The translations under genes and the position numbers were made by a program. The notes below the pieces were generated by a model that saw only the letters and a program-made list of their open reading frames with translations, was not told the DNA's origin and made no database searches. From Bugula neritina (taxonomy: Eukaryota; Bryozoa; Gymnolaemata; Cheilostomatida; Bugulidae), in the NCBI GenBank assembly GCA_964035545.1, contig OZ037772.1:4077538-4141537 (forward strand): a stretch of DNA of 64,000 nucleotides, written 5' to 3'. Below are positions 10,200-22,478 of this stretch, piece by piece (position 1 is the stretch's first letter; each line of letters begins with the position of its first letter).

Positions 10200-10504
10200 T
10201 GTGGTGGCTCGTGGAGCTACCAGCAACACAATACGCAAGGTTGCGTATTGACCCGGAACAATGTATTAGCCAATTAGCTAGGCTGTTTTATGAGTAATAG
10301 TAGCAGCTTCGCGCTACTAGCTCAGTTGAGGATAGTGCTGTAAATTAAATAGACGTGCGTATCATTACTGTTGTACATTAGATTTTACTATGTATTCTTG
10401 TATTAAAATATAACGATATCTACTCGACTTAACTCGGTGCAGTTTCTCTAGTGATAATAGACTCTCTTGGTGGCACATCAACCCTAAATCTGAAAACTAT
10501 AACA
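10200..10504 (+). repeat. 3' LTR of the gypsy element
   Basis: 305 bp, matching the 5' LTR except for two substitutions near 10430-10434, one missing A near 10455 and one substitution near 10494. The three stem-loops are preserved (for example the 20-base hairpin at 10230-10249). ATAG follows at 10505. Confidence 0.95.
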
Positions 10505-10600
10505 ATAGTAATAGTATTAGAGTAATACTAATACTAATAGTAATAGTAATAGTAATACTACCACTAGTAGTAGCAGTAGTGCTAGTAGTAGTAGGCTACA
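10505..10600. repeat. TAG/AGT-type trinucleotide microsatellite, right half of the insertion target
   Basis: Runs of AGTAAT, ACTAGTAGT and GTAGTAG words continue the similar tract at 2985-3057. The retrotransposon therefore split a pre-existing microsatellite and duplicated ATAG. Confidence 0.8.
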
Positions 10601-11295
10601 TGATGATGATCATTATGATTATGATTATGAAGATGGTTATTACTATAACTATTACGGTATGAGTATAACTATAACTGTATTAGTATTTGATTTGATTTTG
10701 CATTGCTAATTGAAGACCATGCGTTAAAATTAACTGTTTCTCTCTTTTCTAAGTTACATTTCAAGTTGCACACTAATAGACATATATGCTTTCAATTTTT
10801 TTGGTCTATCTTTAAGTTGTGAAACTTGACCAGTATGACTACGACTAACTGTAACTAGAGTAAAAAATTGGATGATAGAGAAGTTCCATACAGTTACACC
10901 TCCTTTGACTTGTGCTACCGTCGGTAGTGCTAAAAGAGTGGAGCCAAAGAAAAGCAAAATCACAGAATTCACAGCCTGCTGGTTTGAGATTTTTGTGGTC
11001 TAGAGATTGTACTGGGTTACAGAGATCTTTTTCCCGTCTGTGAATTTCTGATCCCTGCGGTTGTTTCTGACTGTGGGGAGTTGGAGGTGTTGAGGGAGTG
11101 GGCTCACTGGGTAGGCTATATTATTGTAATCATATTAACCAACTTGACAGTTTCCTAATTCATTGTCTAACTCTGTCTGTCTTAGTCTAGTAACACTATT
11201 TATTTATTTATTTACTTATTAATTTATTTATTTGACTAAATCTTGTCTGGCTTTGTCTAGTAACACTATTTATTTATTTACTTATTAATTTAATT
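10601..11295. other. AT-rich spacer with short tetranucleotide runs
   Basis: No convincing exon was found. TTTATTTATTTA-type runs occur at 11199-11235 and 11264-11295, each preceded by a similar TCTGTCT(T/G)AGTCTAGTAACAC-like stretch, so this is a small tandem duplication. The 5' exon with the signal peptide of the downstream collagen gene might be expected here or further left, but I could not identify it. Confidence 0.5.
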
Positions 11296-14200
11296 AAATT
11301 ACTAGTTTATATTACCAAGTTATATTACTAGTTTATATTACCAAGTTATATTACTAGTTTATGTTACCAAGTTATATTACCGGTTTATGTTACCAAGTTA
11401 TATTACCAGTTTATGTTACCAAGTTATATTACTAGTTTATATTATCAAGTTATATTACCAGTTAATGTTACCAAGTTATCTTACTAGTTTATATTACCAA
11501 GTTATATTACTAGTTTATGTTACCAAGTTATATTACTAGTTAATTTTTACCAAGTTATATTACTAGTTTTTGTTACCAAGTTATATTACTAGTTTATGTT
11601 ACCAAGTTATATTACTAGTTTATGTTACCAGTTTATATTACCAAGTTATATTACTAGTTTATATTACCAAGTTATATTACTAGTTTATGTTACCAAGTTA
11701 AATTACTAGTTTATGTTACCAAGTTATATTACTAGTTTATGTTACCAAGTTATATTCCAAGTTTATGTTACCAAGTTATATTACTAGTTTATGTTACCAA
11801 GTTATATTACTAGTTTATGTTACCAAGTTATATTACTAGTTTATATCACCAAGTTATATTACTAGTTTATGTTACCAAGTTATATTACTAGTTTATATTA
11901 CCAAGTTATATTACTAGTCTATATCACCAAGTTATATTACTAGTTTATATTACCAAGTTATATTACTAGTTTATATTACCAAGTAATATTACTAGTTTAT
12001 GTTACCAAGTTATATTACCGGTTTATGTTACCAAGTTGTATTACCAGTTTATGTTACCAAGTTATATTACTAGTTTATATTATCAAGTTATATTACCAGT
12101 TAATATTACCAAGTTATCTTACTAGTTTATATTACCAAGTTATATTACTAGTTTATGTTACCAAGTTATATTACTAGTTTATGTTACCAAGTTATATTAC
12201 TAGTTAATTTTTACCAAGTTATATTACTAGTTTTTGTTACCAAGTTATATTACTAGTTTATGTTACCAAGTTATATTACTAGTTTATGTTACCAGTTTAT
12301 ATTACCAAGTTATATTACTAGTTTATGTTACCAAGTTATATTACTAGTTTATTTTGTCAAGTTATATTACTAGTTTATATTACCAAGTTATATTACAAGT
12401 TTATGTTACCAAGTTATATTACTAGTTTATGTTACCAAGTTATATTACTAGTTTATGTTACCAAGTTATATTACTAGTTTATGTTACCAAGTTATATTAC
12501 TAGTTTATGTTACCAAGTTATATTACTAGTTTATGTTACGAAGTTATATTACTAGTTTATGTTCTCAAGTTATATTACTAGTTTTTGTTACCAAGTTATG
12601 TTACTAGTTTATGTTATTAAGTTATATTACTAGTTTACGTTACCAAGTTATCTTACTAGTTTATATTACCAAGTTATATTACTAGTTTATATTACCAAGT
12701 TATCTTACTAGTTTATATTACCAAGTTATATTACTAGTTTATGTTACCAAGTTATATTACCAGTTTATGTTACCAAGTTATATTACTAGTTTATATTATC
12801 AAGTTATATTACCAGTTAATATTACCAAGTTATCTTACTAGTTTATATTACCAAGTTATATTACTAGTTTATGTTACCAAGTTATATTACTAGTTTATAT
12901 CACCAAGTTATCTTACTAGTTTATGTTACCAAGTTATATTACTAGTTTATATTACCAAGTTATATTACTAATTTATATCACCAAGTTATATTACTAGTTT
13001 ATATTACCAAGTTATATTACTAGTTTATGTTACGAAGTTATAATATTACTAGTTTATGTTCTCAAGTTATATTACTAGTTTTTGTTACCAAGTTATATTA
13101 CTAGTTTATATTACCAAGTTATGTTACTAGTTTATGTTATTAAGTTATATTACTAGTTTATGTTACCAAGTTATATTACTAGTTTATATCACCAAGTTAT
13201 CTTACTAGTTTATATCACCAAGTTATATTACTAGTTTATATTACCAAGTTATATTACTAGTTTATATCACCAAGTTATATTACTAGTTTATATTACCAAG
13301 TTATATTACTAGTTTATGTTACGAAGTTATATTACTAGTTTATGTTCTCAAGTTATATTACTAGTTTTTGTTACCAAGTTATGTTACTAGTTTATGTTAC
13401 CAAGTTATCTTACTAGTTTATATTACCAAGTTATATTACTAGTTTATATTACCAAGTTATCTTACTAGTTTATATTACCAAGTTATATTACTAGTTTATG
13501 TTACCAAGTTATATTACCGGTTTATGTTACCAAGTTATATTACCAGTTTATGTTACCAAGTTATATTACTAGTTTATATTACCAAGTTATATTACTAGTT
13601 TATATTACCAAGTTATATTACTAGTTTATGTTACCAAGTTATATTACTAGTTTATGTTACCAAGTTATATTACCGGTTTATGTTACCAAGTTATATTACC
13701 AGTTTATGTTACCAAGTTATATTACTAGTTTATATTACCAAGTTATATTACTAGTTTATATTACCAAGTTATATTACTAGTTTATGTTACCAAGTTATAT
13801 TACTAGTTTATTTTGCCAAGTTATATTACTAGTTTATGTTACGAAGTTATATTACTAGTTTACGTTACCAAATTATATTACTAGTTTATTTTGCCAAGTT
13901 ATATTACTAGTTTATTTTGCCAAGTTATATTACTAGTTTATGTTACGAAGTTATATTACTAGTTTACGTTACCAAATTATATTACTAGTTTATTTTGCCA
14001 AGTTATATTACTAGTCTATATCACCAAGTTATATTACTAGTTTATATTACCAAGTTATATTACTAGTTTATATTACCAAGTAATATTACTAGTTTATGTT
14101 ACCAAGTTATATTACCGGTTTATGTTACCAAGTTGTATTACCAGTTTATGTTACCAAGTTATATTACTAGTTTATATTATCAAGTTATATTACCAGTTAA

Positions 14201-16040
14201 TATTACCAAGTTATCTTACTAGTTTATATTACCAAGTTATATTACTAGTTTATGTTACCAAGTTATATTACTAGTTTATGTTACCAAGTTATATTACTAG
14301 TTAATTTTTACCAAGTTATATTACTAGTTTTTGTTACCAAGTTATATTACTAGTTTATGTTACCAAGTTATATTACTAGTTTATGTTACCAGTTTATATT
14401 ACCAAGTTATATTACTAGTTTATGTTACCAAGTTATATTACTAGTTTATTTTGTCAAGTTATATTACTAGTTTATATTACCAAGTTATATTACAAGTTTA
14501 TGTTACCAAGTTATATTACTAGTTTATGTTACCAAGTTATATTACTAGTTTATGTTACCAAGTTATATTACTAGTTTATGTTACCAAGTTATATTACTAG
14601 TTTATGTTACCAAGTTATATTACTAGTTTATGTTACGAAGTTATATTACTAGTTTATGTTCTCAAGTTATATTACTAGTTTTTGTTACCAAGTTATGTTA
14701 CTAGTTTATGTTATTAAGTTATATTACTAGTTTACGTTACCAAGTTATCTTACTAGTTTATATTACCAAGTTATATTACTAGTTTATATTACCAAGTTAT
14801 CTTACTAGTTTATATTACCAAGTTATATTACTAGTTTATGTTACCAAGTTATATTACCAGTTTATGTTACCAAGTTATATTACTAGTTTATATTATCAAG
14901 TTATATTACCAGTTAATATTACCAAGTTATCTTACTAGTTTATATTACCAAGTTATATTACTAGTTTATGTTACCAAGTTATATTACTAGTTTATATCAC
15001 CAAGTTATCTTACTAGTTTATGTTACCAAGTTATATTACTAGTTTATATTACCAAGTTATATTACTAATTTATATCACCAAGTTATATTACTAGTTTATA
15101 TTACCAAGTTATATTACTAGTTTATGTTACGAAGTTATAATATTACTAGTTTATGTTCTCAAGTTATATTACTAGTTTTTGTTACCAAGTTATATTACTA
15201 GTTTATATTACCAAGTTATGTTACTAGTTTATGTTATTAAGTTATATTACTAGTTTATGTTACCAAGTTATATTACTAGTTTATATCACCAAGTTATCTT
15301 ACTAGTTTATATCACCAAGTTATATTACTAGTTTATATTACCAAGTTATATTACTAGTTTATATCACCAAGTTATATTACTAGTTTATATTACCAAGTTA
15401 TATTACTAGTTTATGTTACGAAGTTATATTACTAGTTTATGTTCTCAAGTTATATTACTAGTTTTTGTTACCAAGTTATGTTACTAGTTTATGTTACCAA
15501 GTTATCTTACTAGTTTATATTACCAAGTTATATTACTAGTTTATATTACCAAGTTATCTTACTAGTTTATATTACCAAGTTATATTACTAGTTTATGTTA
15601 CCAAGTTATATTACCGGTTTATGTTACCAAGTTATATTACCAGTTTATGTTACCAAGTTATATTACTAGTTTATATTACCAAGTTATATTACTAGTTTAT
15701 ATTACCAAGTTATATTACTAGTTTATGTTACCAAGTTATATTACTAGTTTATGTTACCAAGTTATATTACCGGTTTATGTTACCAAGTTATATTACCAGT
15801 TTATGTTACCAAGTTATATTACTAGTTTATATTACCAAGTTATATTACTAGTTTATATTACCAAGTTATATTACTAGTTTATGTTACCAAGTTATATTAC
15901 TAGTTTATTTTGCCAAGTTATATTACTAGTTTATGTTACGAAGTTATATTACTAGTTTACGTTACCAAATTATATTACTAGTTTATTTTGCCAAGTTATA
16001 TTACTAGTTTATATCACCAAGTTATCTTACTAGTTTATAC
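11296..16040. repeat. 26-bp minisatellite array, about 4.7 kb
   Basis: About 180 copies of a 26-base unit made of two related 13-mers, TTATATTACTAGT and TTATGTTACCAAG. Variants (ACCGGT, ATATCACC, TTTTGCC, TTAATTTTTACC) allow alignment of copies. Rare marker variants recur exactly 2,097 bases apart (11916/14013, 12035/14132, 12204/14301, 13861/15958), which shows a tandem duplication of roughly 2.1 kb inside the array. There are no coding features. It ends about 100 bases before the first visible collagen exon and may lie in that gene's first intron. Confidence 0.95.
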
Positions 16041-16139
16041 TGCTAGTATTCAACAACTACCCTCCATCACATCTCAACTCTGACGCAACTAAGCTGACTA
16101 ATCATCCGAATAGTTTATAGTTTTTGTTGAATTCTTCAG

Positions 16140-17025
16140 ACGCCGAGAACTGTGCGTATGGCTTCACCTGCGAGTGTGGTGCCTGTGTTGGGGTATGTGA
16201 CCTTGACAGAGACGGTTTGGAGAAAAGATGTTATCAGCAGGCCTCACCAGATGACAGAACAGTTGTCTAGGATCTTTATCACTCAGAACTAGTAGAATGT
16301 TCTTCAGGTTTGAATGCGAAATCTTTGTTTTAAACTCTATTGGAGTTTATAAGTGTTGCTTTCTGTTGTACTTATATCTGTGCTGGCCAGGATTTTTGAG
16401 TGATTTTTGTTATGTATTTACATAACAGAGTGTAAACTTGAAGCTGAATTTGCTTTATTTTCTACATATTTTGGTTTGCGATTTTTCAGTAGAAACGAGG
16501 CATCACACTTGGTGTGATTATCAGCATTTTTTGCAGGTGCTTCTATCCGTGTACTGACAACACAGCCTGTCCTAGTGATGGACAAATCTGTCACCATGGT
16601 GTCTGTAAAGAGGGCTGTCAGGTGACTAGTCGCTATGACTTACACTGCGAGTTATTGATGACTTTCATACTATGAGTTATGACTACCTACTATAATTTAT
16701 ACTGCGAGTCCAAGTAGCTGCTGTAACTTATACTGTGAGTCATGACTAACTGATATCACTTATACTGTGAGACAATTATCAAAAATAGCAAAGAAGTAGA
16801 GATATGTTGTGTATGTGAGATATGTGAGGTTATTTAGTGACTAGTTTGCTATTTATAGAATTTTGTTTCTATTAATAGACTGTACTAAAGATGAACAATG
16901 TGGATCTGAGTTTACTGAATGCATATCCAACATATGCTATCAGCTTTATCCTCTCAACAATCCAGATCTTTCTGATGCTGAGCAGGACAGACTCTTTGAT
17001 GATCCGCTGGATCTACAGAATGATG
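16140..17025 (+). other. Cys-rich N-propeptide exons of the collagen gene
   Basis: Three exon-like segments encode Cys-rich peptides: CAYGFTCECGACVG; CFYPCTDNTACPSDGQICHH then GVCKEGC; and CTKDEQCGSEFTECISNIC, followed by an acidic LSDAEQDRLFDDPLD linker. The spacing resembles a WAP-like four-disulphide fold, known from some cnidarian and sponge fibrillar collagens. Splice phases between the first three exons do not join cleanly, so either exon ends are misjudged or this part is also damaged. The third joins exon 19944-20111 in phase. Confidence 0.6.
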
Positions 17026-17029
17026 GTAA

Positions 17030-19125
17030 GTTACTCTGTTAGTACAGTTACTCTGTTAGTATAGTTACTCTGTTAGTATAGTTACTCTGTTAGTATAGTT
17101 ACTTTGTTAGTATAGTTACTCTGTTAGTACAGTTACTCTGTTAGTATAGTTACTCTGTTAGTATAGTTACTCTGTTAGTACAGTTACTCTGTTAGTACAG
17201 TTACTCTGTTAGTACAGTTACTCTGTTAGTATAGTTACTCTGTTAGTATAATTACTCTATTAGTATAGTTACTCTGTTAGTATAATTACTCTGTTAGTAC
17301 AGTTACTCTGTTAGTATAGTTACTCTGTTAGTTTAGTTACTCTGTTAGTACAGTTACTCTGTTAGTATAATTACTCTGTTAGTACAGTTACTCTGTTAGT
17401 ACAGTTACTCTGTTAGTATAGTTACTCTGTTAGTATAGTTACTCTGTTAGTATAATTACTCTGTTAGTATAGTTACTCTGTTAGTATAGTTACTCTGTTA
17501 GTATAGTTACTCTGTTAGTATAGTTACTCTGTTAGTACAGTTACTCTGTTAGTACAGTTACTCTGTTAGTATAGTTACTCTGTTAGTACAGTTACTCTGT
17601 TAGTACAGTTACTCTGTTAGTATAGTTACTCTGTTAGTACAGTTACTCTGTTAGTATAGTTACTCTGTTAGTACAGTTACTCTGTTAGTATAGTTACTCT
17701 GTTAGTACAGTTACTCTGTTAGTATAGTTACTCTGTTAGTATAATTACTCTGTTAGTATAGTTACTCTGTTAGTATAGTTACTCTGTTAGTACAGTTACT
17801 CTGTTAGTATAGTTACTCTGTTAGTACAGTTATTCTGTTAGTACAGTTACTGTGTTAGTACAGTTACTCTGTTAGTACAGTTACTCTGTTAGTACAGTTA
17901 CTCTGTTAGTATAGTTACTCTGTTAGTATAGTTACTCTGTTAGTATAATTACTCTGTTAGTATAGTTACTCTGTTAGTATAGTTACTCTGTTAGTACAGT
18001 TACTCTGTTAGTACAGTTACTCTGTTAGTATAGTTACTCTGTTAGTACAGTTATTCTGTTAGTACAGTTACTGTGTTAGTACAGTTACTCTGTTAGTACA
18101 GTTACTCTGTTAGTACAGTTACTCTGTTAGTATAGTTACTCTGTTAGTATAGTTACTCTGTTAGTATAATTACTCTGTTAGTATAGTTACTCTGTTAGTA
18201 TAGTTACTCTGTTAGTACAGTTACTCTGTTAGTATAGTTACTCTGTTAGTATAGTTACTCTGTTAGTATAGTTACTCTGTTAGTACAGTTACTCTGTTAG
18301 TACAGTTACTCTGTTAGTACAGTTACTCTGTTAGTACAGTTACTCTGTTAGTATAGTTACTCTGTTAGTACAGTTACTCTGTTAGTATAGTTACTCTGTT
18401 AGTACAGTTACTCTGTTAGTACAGTTACTCTGTTAATACAGTTACTCTGTTAGTATAGTTACTCTGTTAGTACAGTTACTCTGTTAGTATAGTTACTCTG
18501 TTAGTACAGTTACTCTGTTAGTATAGTTACTCTGTTAGTACAGTTACTCTGTTAGTATAGTTACTCTGTTAGTATAATTACTCTGTTAGTATAGTTACTC
18601 TGTTAGTATAGTTACTCTGTTAGTACAGTTACTCTGTTAGTATAGTTACTCTGTTAGTACAGTTATTCTGTTAGTACAGTTACTGTGTTAGTACAGTTAC
18701 TCTGTTAGTACAGTTACTCTGTTAGTACAGTTACTCTGTTAGTATAGTTACTCTGTTAGTATAGTTACTCTGTTAGTATAATTACTCTGTTAGTATAGTT
18801 ACTCTGTTAGTATAGTTACTCTGTTAGTACAGTTACTCTGTTAGTATAGTTACTCTGTTAGTATAGTTACTCTGTTAGTATAGTTACTCTGTTAGTACAG
18901 TTACTCTGTTAGTACAGTTACTCTGTTAGTACAGTTACTCTGTTAGTACAGTTACTCTGTTAGTATAGTTACTCTGTTAGTACAGTTACTCTGTTAGTAT
19001 AGTTACTCTGTTAGTACAGTTACTCTGTTAGTATAGTTACTCTGTTAGTACAGTTACTCTGTTAGTATAGTTACTCTGTTAGTATAGTTACTCTGTTAGT
19101 ATAATTACTCTGTTAGTATAGTTAC
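17030..19125. repeat. 17-bp minisatellite in a collagen intron, about 123 copies
   Basis: The unit is GTTACTCTGTTAGTA(T/C)A. The array begins within a few bases of the splice donor at 17026 and fills most of the intron. A rare variant (TTATTCTG followed by ACTGTG) occurs at 17831, 18052 and 18664, offsets of 221 (13 units) and 612 (36 units), so blocks have been duplicated internally. Confidence 0.95.
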
Positions 19126-19244
19126 AGTAAAAGTTTGCTAGTCATAATAACTTGCACTGTTAGTTGCTGGACAAGTTATTCTACTTCTCTTGTAGCCACA
19201 ACCAAAGTGGTGTCTATATATTCTGCTAGTGACTTGAGTAATGA

Positions 19245-19640
19245 CTCATATGTAATTGTAATTGATTTTTGCAATTACTTTACAATTACATCTCAATTAC
19301 TTTAAACTTTTAAATCTTAAAATCTTAAGAAATTTATTCTTTTTCAGCATGACTACTGTTAAATAACAAGTACAGATTAAGTCAATGTAGTATAGTATCA
19401 CTTTTGCGAACAAAGCACGTTCACCCCTGTCAAAATTGCCCCTGCTAGGTGGACCCTAGAGGTGAAATTGCATAACTTCCATTTGTCCTTTGTGAGAACA
19501 AAAGTAATTGTAATTGTAATTAATTGCTTTACAATGTAATTTTGATCTGTAATTAATTACATTTATTTCAAGTGTAATTATAATTGTAATTGTAATTGAC
19601 AAATTCTCATGTAATTGTAATTAATTACATTCACATGTAA
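19245..19640. repeat. GTAATT-rich low-complexity tract
   Basis: Many tandem and scattered copies of GTAATT/AATTAC within the same intron, densest at 19500-19635. No coding content. Confidence 0.7.
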
Positions 19641-19943
19641 TTGACCCCAACAACCCTGGTTTATTATGGAGCTCATATTTTTTTTTGTTCAAGGTCTAGA
19701 TGTATTCTCCACCATGTTTTTACTAGAAGTAAACTTTAATTCAGTAATAAGTTTAAAATAAACTGTTGTTTGGCATTGTACAGTTTACTATTGCCTGAAT
19801 ATTGTATTGAGAATATTGGCTTAACAATTCCAGTGCAGCGATGTGATTGGCTTGACAGTATCAGAGTAGTGATGTGATTGGCTACTCTGTTCTGTTTTGC
19901 AGGGCCATGCCTACTTGTATTATGTGTTAATCTTGTTTTGCAG

Positions 19944-22335
19944 TGAACAGAAAGGGAGAATGGGTCCCAAAAGACACCCGGGATCTTACCATGGAGAGGA
20001 AGGGTTCACCCGATGTTGATAGCCTGCCTGGTATATCCGGCAATCCTGGAGATGCAGGAGAAAGGAGACCACCTTGTTTTTCAGGAGATACCGGACTTTT
20101 TGGAGAACCAGGTAATGTTTATGCTCAATTGAGTTTAATCTGTCAAGTTATGTTGGGATCTTTTTCGTTTTCGTTATTTTATGTTTGTTATGTGGAAAAG
20201 GGGAAAACTCTGTCTCAGAGCATTTTTGTTTTTTCAGAGAGCTTTGGATTATTTGATTATGGTCTACACAGGGGTGTAGACAGACTAAACTACACAGGGG
20301 TGTAGACAAACTAAACTAGACAGGGGTGTAGACAGACTAAACTACACAGGGCTGTAAACAGACTAAACTACACTGGGGTGTAGACAGACTAAACTACACA
20401 GGGGTGTAGACAGACTAAACAACACAGGGGTGCAGACAGACTAAACTACACAGGGGTGTAGACAGACTAAACAACACAGGGGTGCAGACAGACTAAACCT
20501 ACTACGAACCTATAACTACCCTGCGTCATGCCGTCTCCATTCTCTCTTGTAATTTGACCTTTATTTAGCGAGCAGATTTCTAGTAGGCTATTCTATAGTG
20601 ACCAGTCACACTGTGTATTATAGCAACATAGAAATCAAGTTGAAAACTAGTTGCACCTGTTGTGATGCTATCACTGGGTGCTTGCAGGTAGAGACGGAGT
20701 ACCTGGACCTGTTGAGATAGGATATCAGGGTAAACAAGGAGATCAAGGTCCTGCAGGTAAGAATGAGGAGTGACTCGCCCTTGCTTGTGTATTTCTGTTC
20801 TTTTTAGGTATTCTATAATATGCTGGAATTCCCCTCACACCTATGCTATATGCTGGGGTTAGTCTGCACTAAGGCAGGGTGTAGGCTAAGTAATCATATT
20901 GAATCCCAGCAGTGATTGTTACTTCAACTGACAGGATTACTATGTATGATAGTTACTCTGACTGGTTTTCATGGATCATTTTTACCATATTATTTGCCAC
21001 ATGATGCATTGTCTTAGTAAAAACAAGAAAACAAAGAAATATACCAGAAATGTTGAGAAATGTGGTGTTCCAGAATTAATAAATGACCACTTGTAATGCA
21101 TGCTGGTGCTGCTTGGCTCATAGGACAAGCCGGACAAGCTGGAGAACCCGGTCTGGATGGCAGAAATGGAAAGACAGGAGAAACTGCACGAACTGGTATG
21201 CCTGGTCCAACCGGCTCAAGGGGGTCACTGGAGAACCCGGATCTGATGAAAGGTAATATTTGTGTTTCACTTTGCCCTATTCAGCTTCTTGGAACTTTTT
21301 ATGTGATTTCGGCTTTATAATTTGTTATCAATTTTATCAGAGACGGTTTACCTGGAGTACCGGGTGCTGATGGTAGACCTGGGGAGCAGGGTGATCAAGG
21401 ACCTCCTGGCCCCATGGGTCCAGTGGGAATCCCCGGTAACCAGGGACCTGAAGGTGCTCAAGGAGACAAGGGTGATAAGGCAGGAACATTCTTTATTCAG
21501 TTTTCTATTTATTTCAGTTCTCTGGTTTTCCACTAGTCAATCTTTTAGTTGTTTATTTGTTTTAGTTTATTTATGTTAATACTAGAGTTGCTTTAGTGAC
21601 ACCACATCTTTTAATATATTACACAACAATGCAGTATAATACACCATAATATAATATGTTATACAATACAATAATATTACAGAAAATATAATTCACTAAT
21701 ATCTCACAGTTAAGTTGTGTCTCCTAAATATATTCATTACTATAGGGGCCAGCTGGGCCACAGGGTGCTTCTGGACCAACTGGATTGTCCGGGCCAACTG
21801 GCCCTCAGGGACCCCACGGAGCTTCCGGGAATTCCCGGCGAACAAGGACCTAAAGGTATGAATGAAGTTGAACCAATCGTTGACCTTAGTTATTGGCCAT
21901 CAACAGAATCTTGACTCTAAGAGTTATCCTACCTGGTAAGAAGGTAAGGCAACTCCTAACTCATGATAATATGAATATCATCTGCTGTTGTAAGACCCAC
22001 TGGTTTCCAGGGACCTCAGGGATTCCTCGGAGCTCCTAGTGTTGATGGTTAAAGGGGAGATGTTGGATCAGTTGGCATTGCTGGACCACCCGGGCTACGG
22101 GGTGCTGATGGCAAAGAAGGAATTACTGGTTCTCCTGGTGCTATGGGTGCTATGGGACCACCTGGACTTGATGGTGCTAAGGTAAACACTTACACTGTTA
22201 ACAGGTTATTGTTATTCATCTTGTTGGTTTAGTGGTAATAAACCAATAGTTTGTATTTCTAGGGTGAGCAAAGGAGAGATGGGGAAATGGGTAGTCCTGG
22301 CAGACCTGGACCTCCTGGTGAAGCCCCAGTATTTG
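19944..22335 (+). other. Gly-X-Y (triple helix) exons of the collagen gene
   Basis: Seven exons carry Gly-X-Y runs such as [55 protein letters not shown] and GPPGLRGADGKEGITGSPG. The repeat breaks at the frame shifts near 21222 and 21823, at the stop at 22050, and at Gly replacements such as ART in 21124-21252, SVD in 22011-22181 and RRD at 22266-22274. Confidence 0.85.
20267..20505. repeat. 26-bp minisatellite in a collagen intron, about 9 copies
   Basis: Tandem units containing ACAGGGGTGTAGACAG and ACTAAACTAC in the intron after exon 19944-20111. Unrelated in sequence to the larger 26-bp array upstream. Confidence 0.9.
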
Positions 22336-22478
22336 GTTAGTTATTAGCAAAACCAAGTTATTGTTCATTACTTGTATCTTTTTCATTCTCTTCCAACTGT
22401 GTATTGGTAATATTTTGGGAATTTCATCCATAGTCTGTGATTGAAGCTTTTATTTTATTCTACCATGGGTTATGTTAG

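Larger units (their letters stand above)
3058..10504 (+). mobile_element. Ty3/gypsy LTR retrotransposon, nearly complete, with an additional third ORF
   Basis: The order is 5' LTR, primer site, gag, pol (protease, RT, RNase H, integrase), an extra ORF, polypurine tract, 3' LTR; protease-RT-RNase H-integrase is the Ty3/gypsy order. The LTRs begin TG and end CA. The 4-bp ATAG at 3054-3057 recurs at 10505-10508 as the target-site duplication. By eye the two LTRs differ by three substitutions and one 1-bp indel over about 306 bp, so the insertion is young. It lies in a TAG/AGT-type microsatellite present on both sides. gag carries an in-frame TGA and a broken zinc knuckle, so this copy is probably not autonomous even though pol is open throughout. 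Confidence 0.96.

Noticed and set aside
10754-10972. 72-codon minus-strand frame with a signal-peptide-like start
   Set aside because: The hydrophobic start is suggestive, but there is no further domain, no splice context and it overlaps plain AT-rich spacer. Chance is likely.
11296-16040. Array of 26-bp repeats resembling a CRISPR
   Set aside because: Units are contiguous without unique spacers, and the context is a eukaryotic genome with introns. It is a minisatellite.
17030-19125. 17-bp array as a possible coding repeat
   Set aside because: All frames contain stops within the unit and it begins right at a splice donor, so it is intronic.
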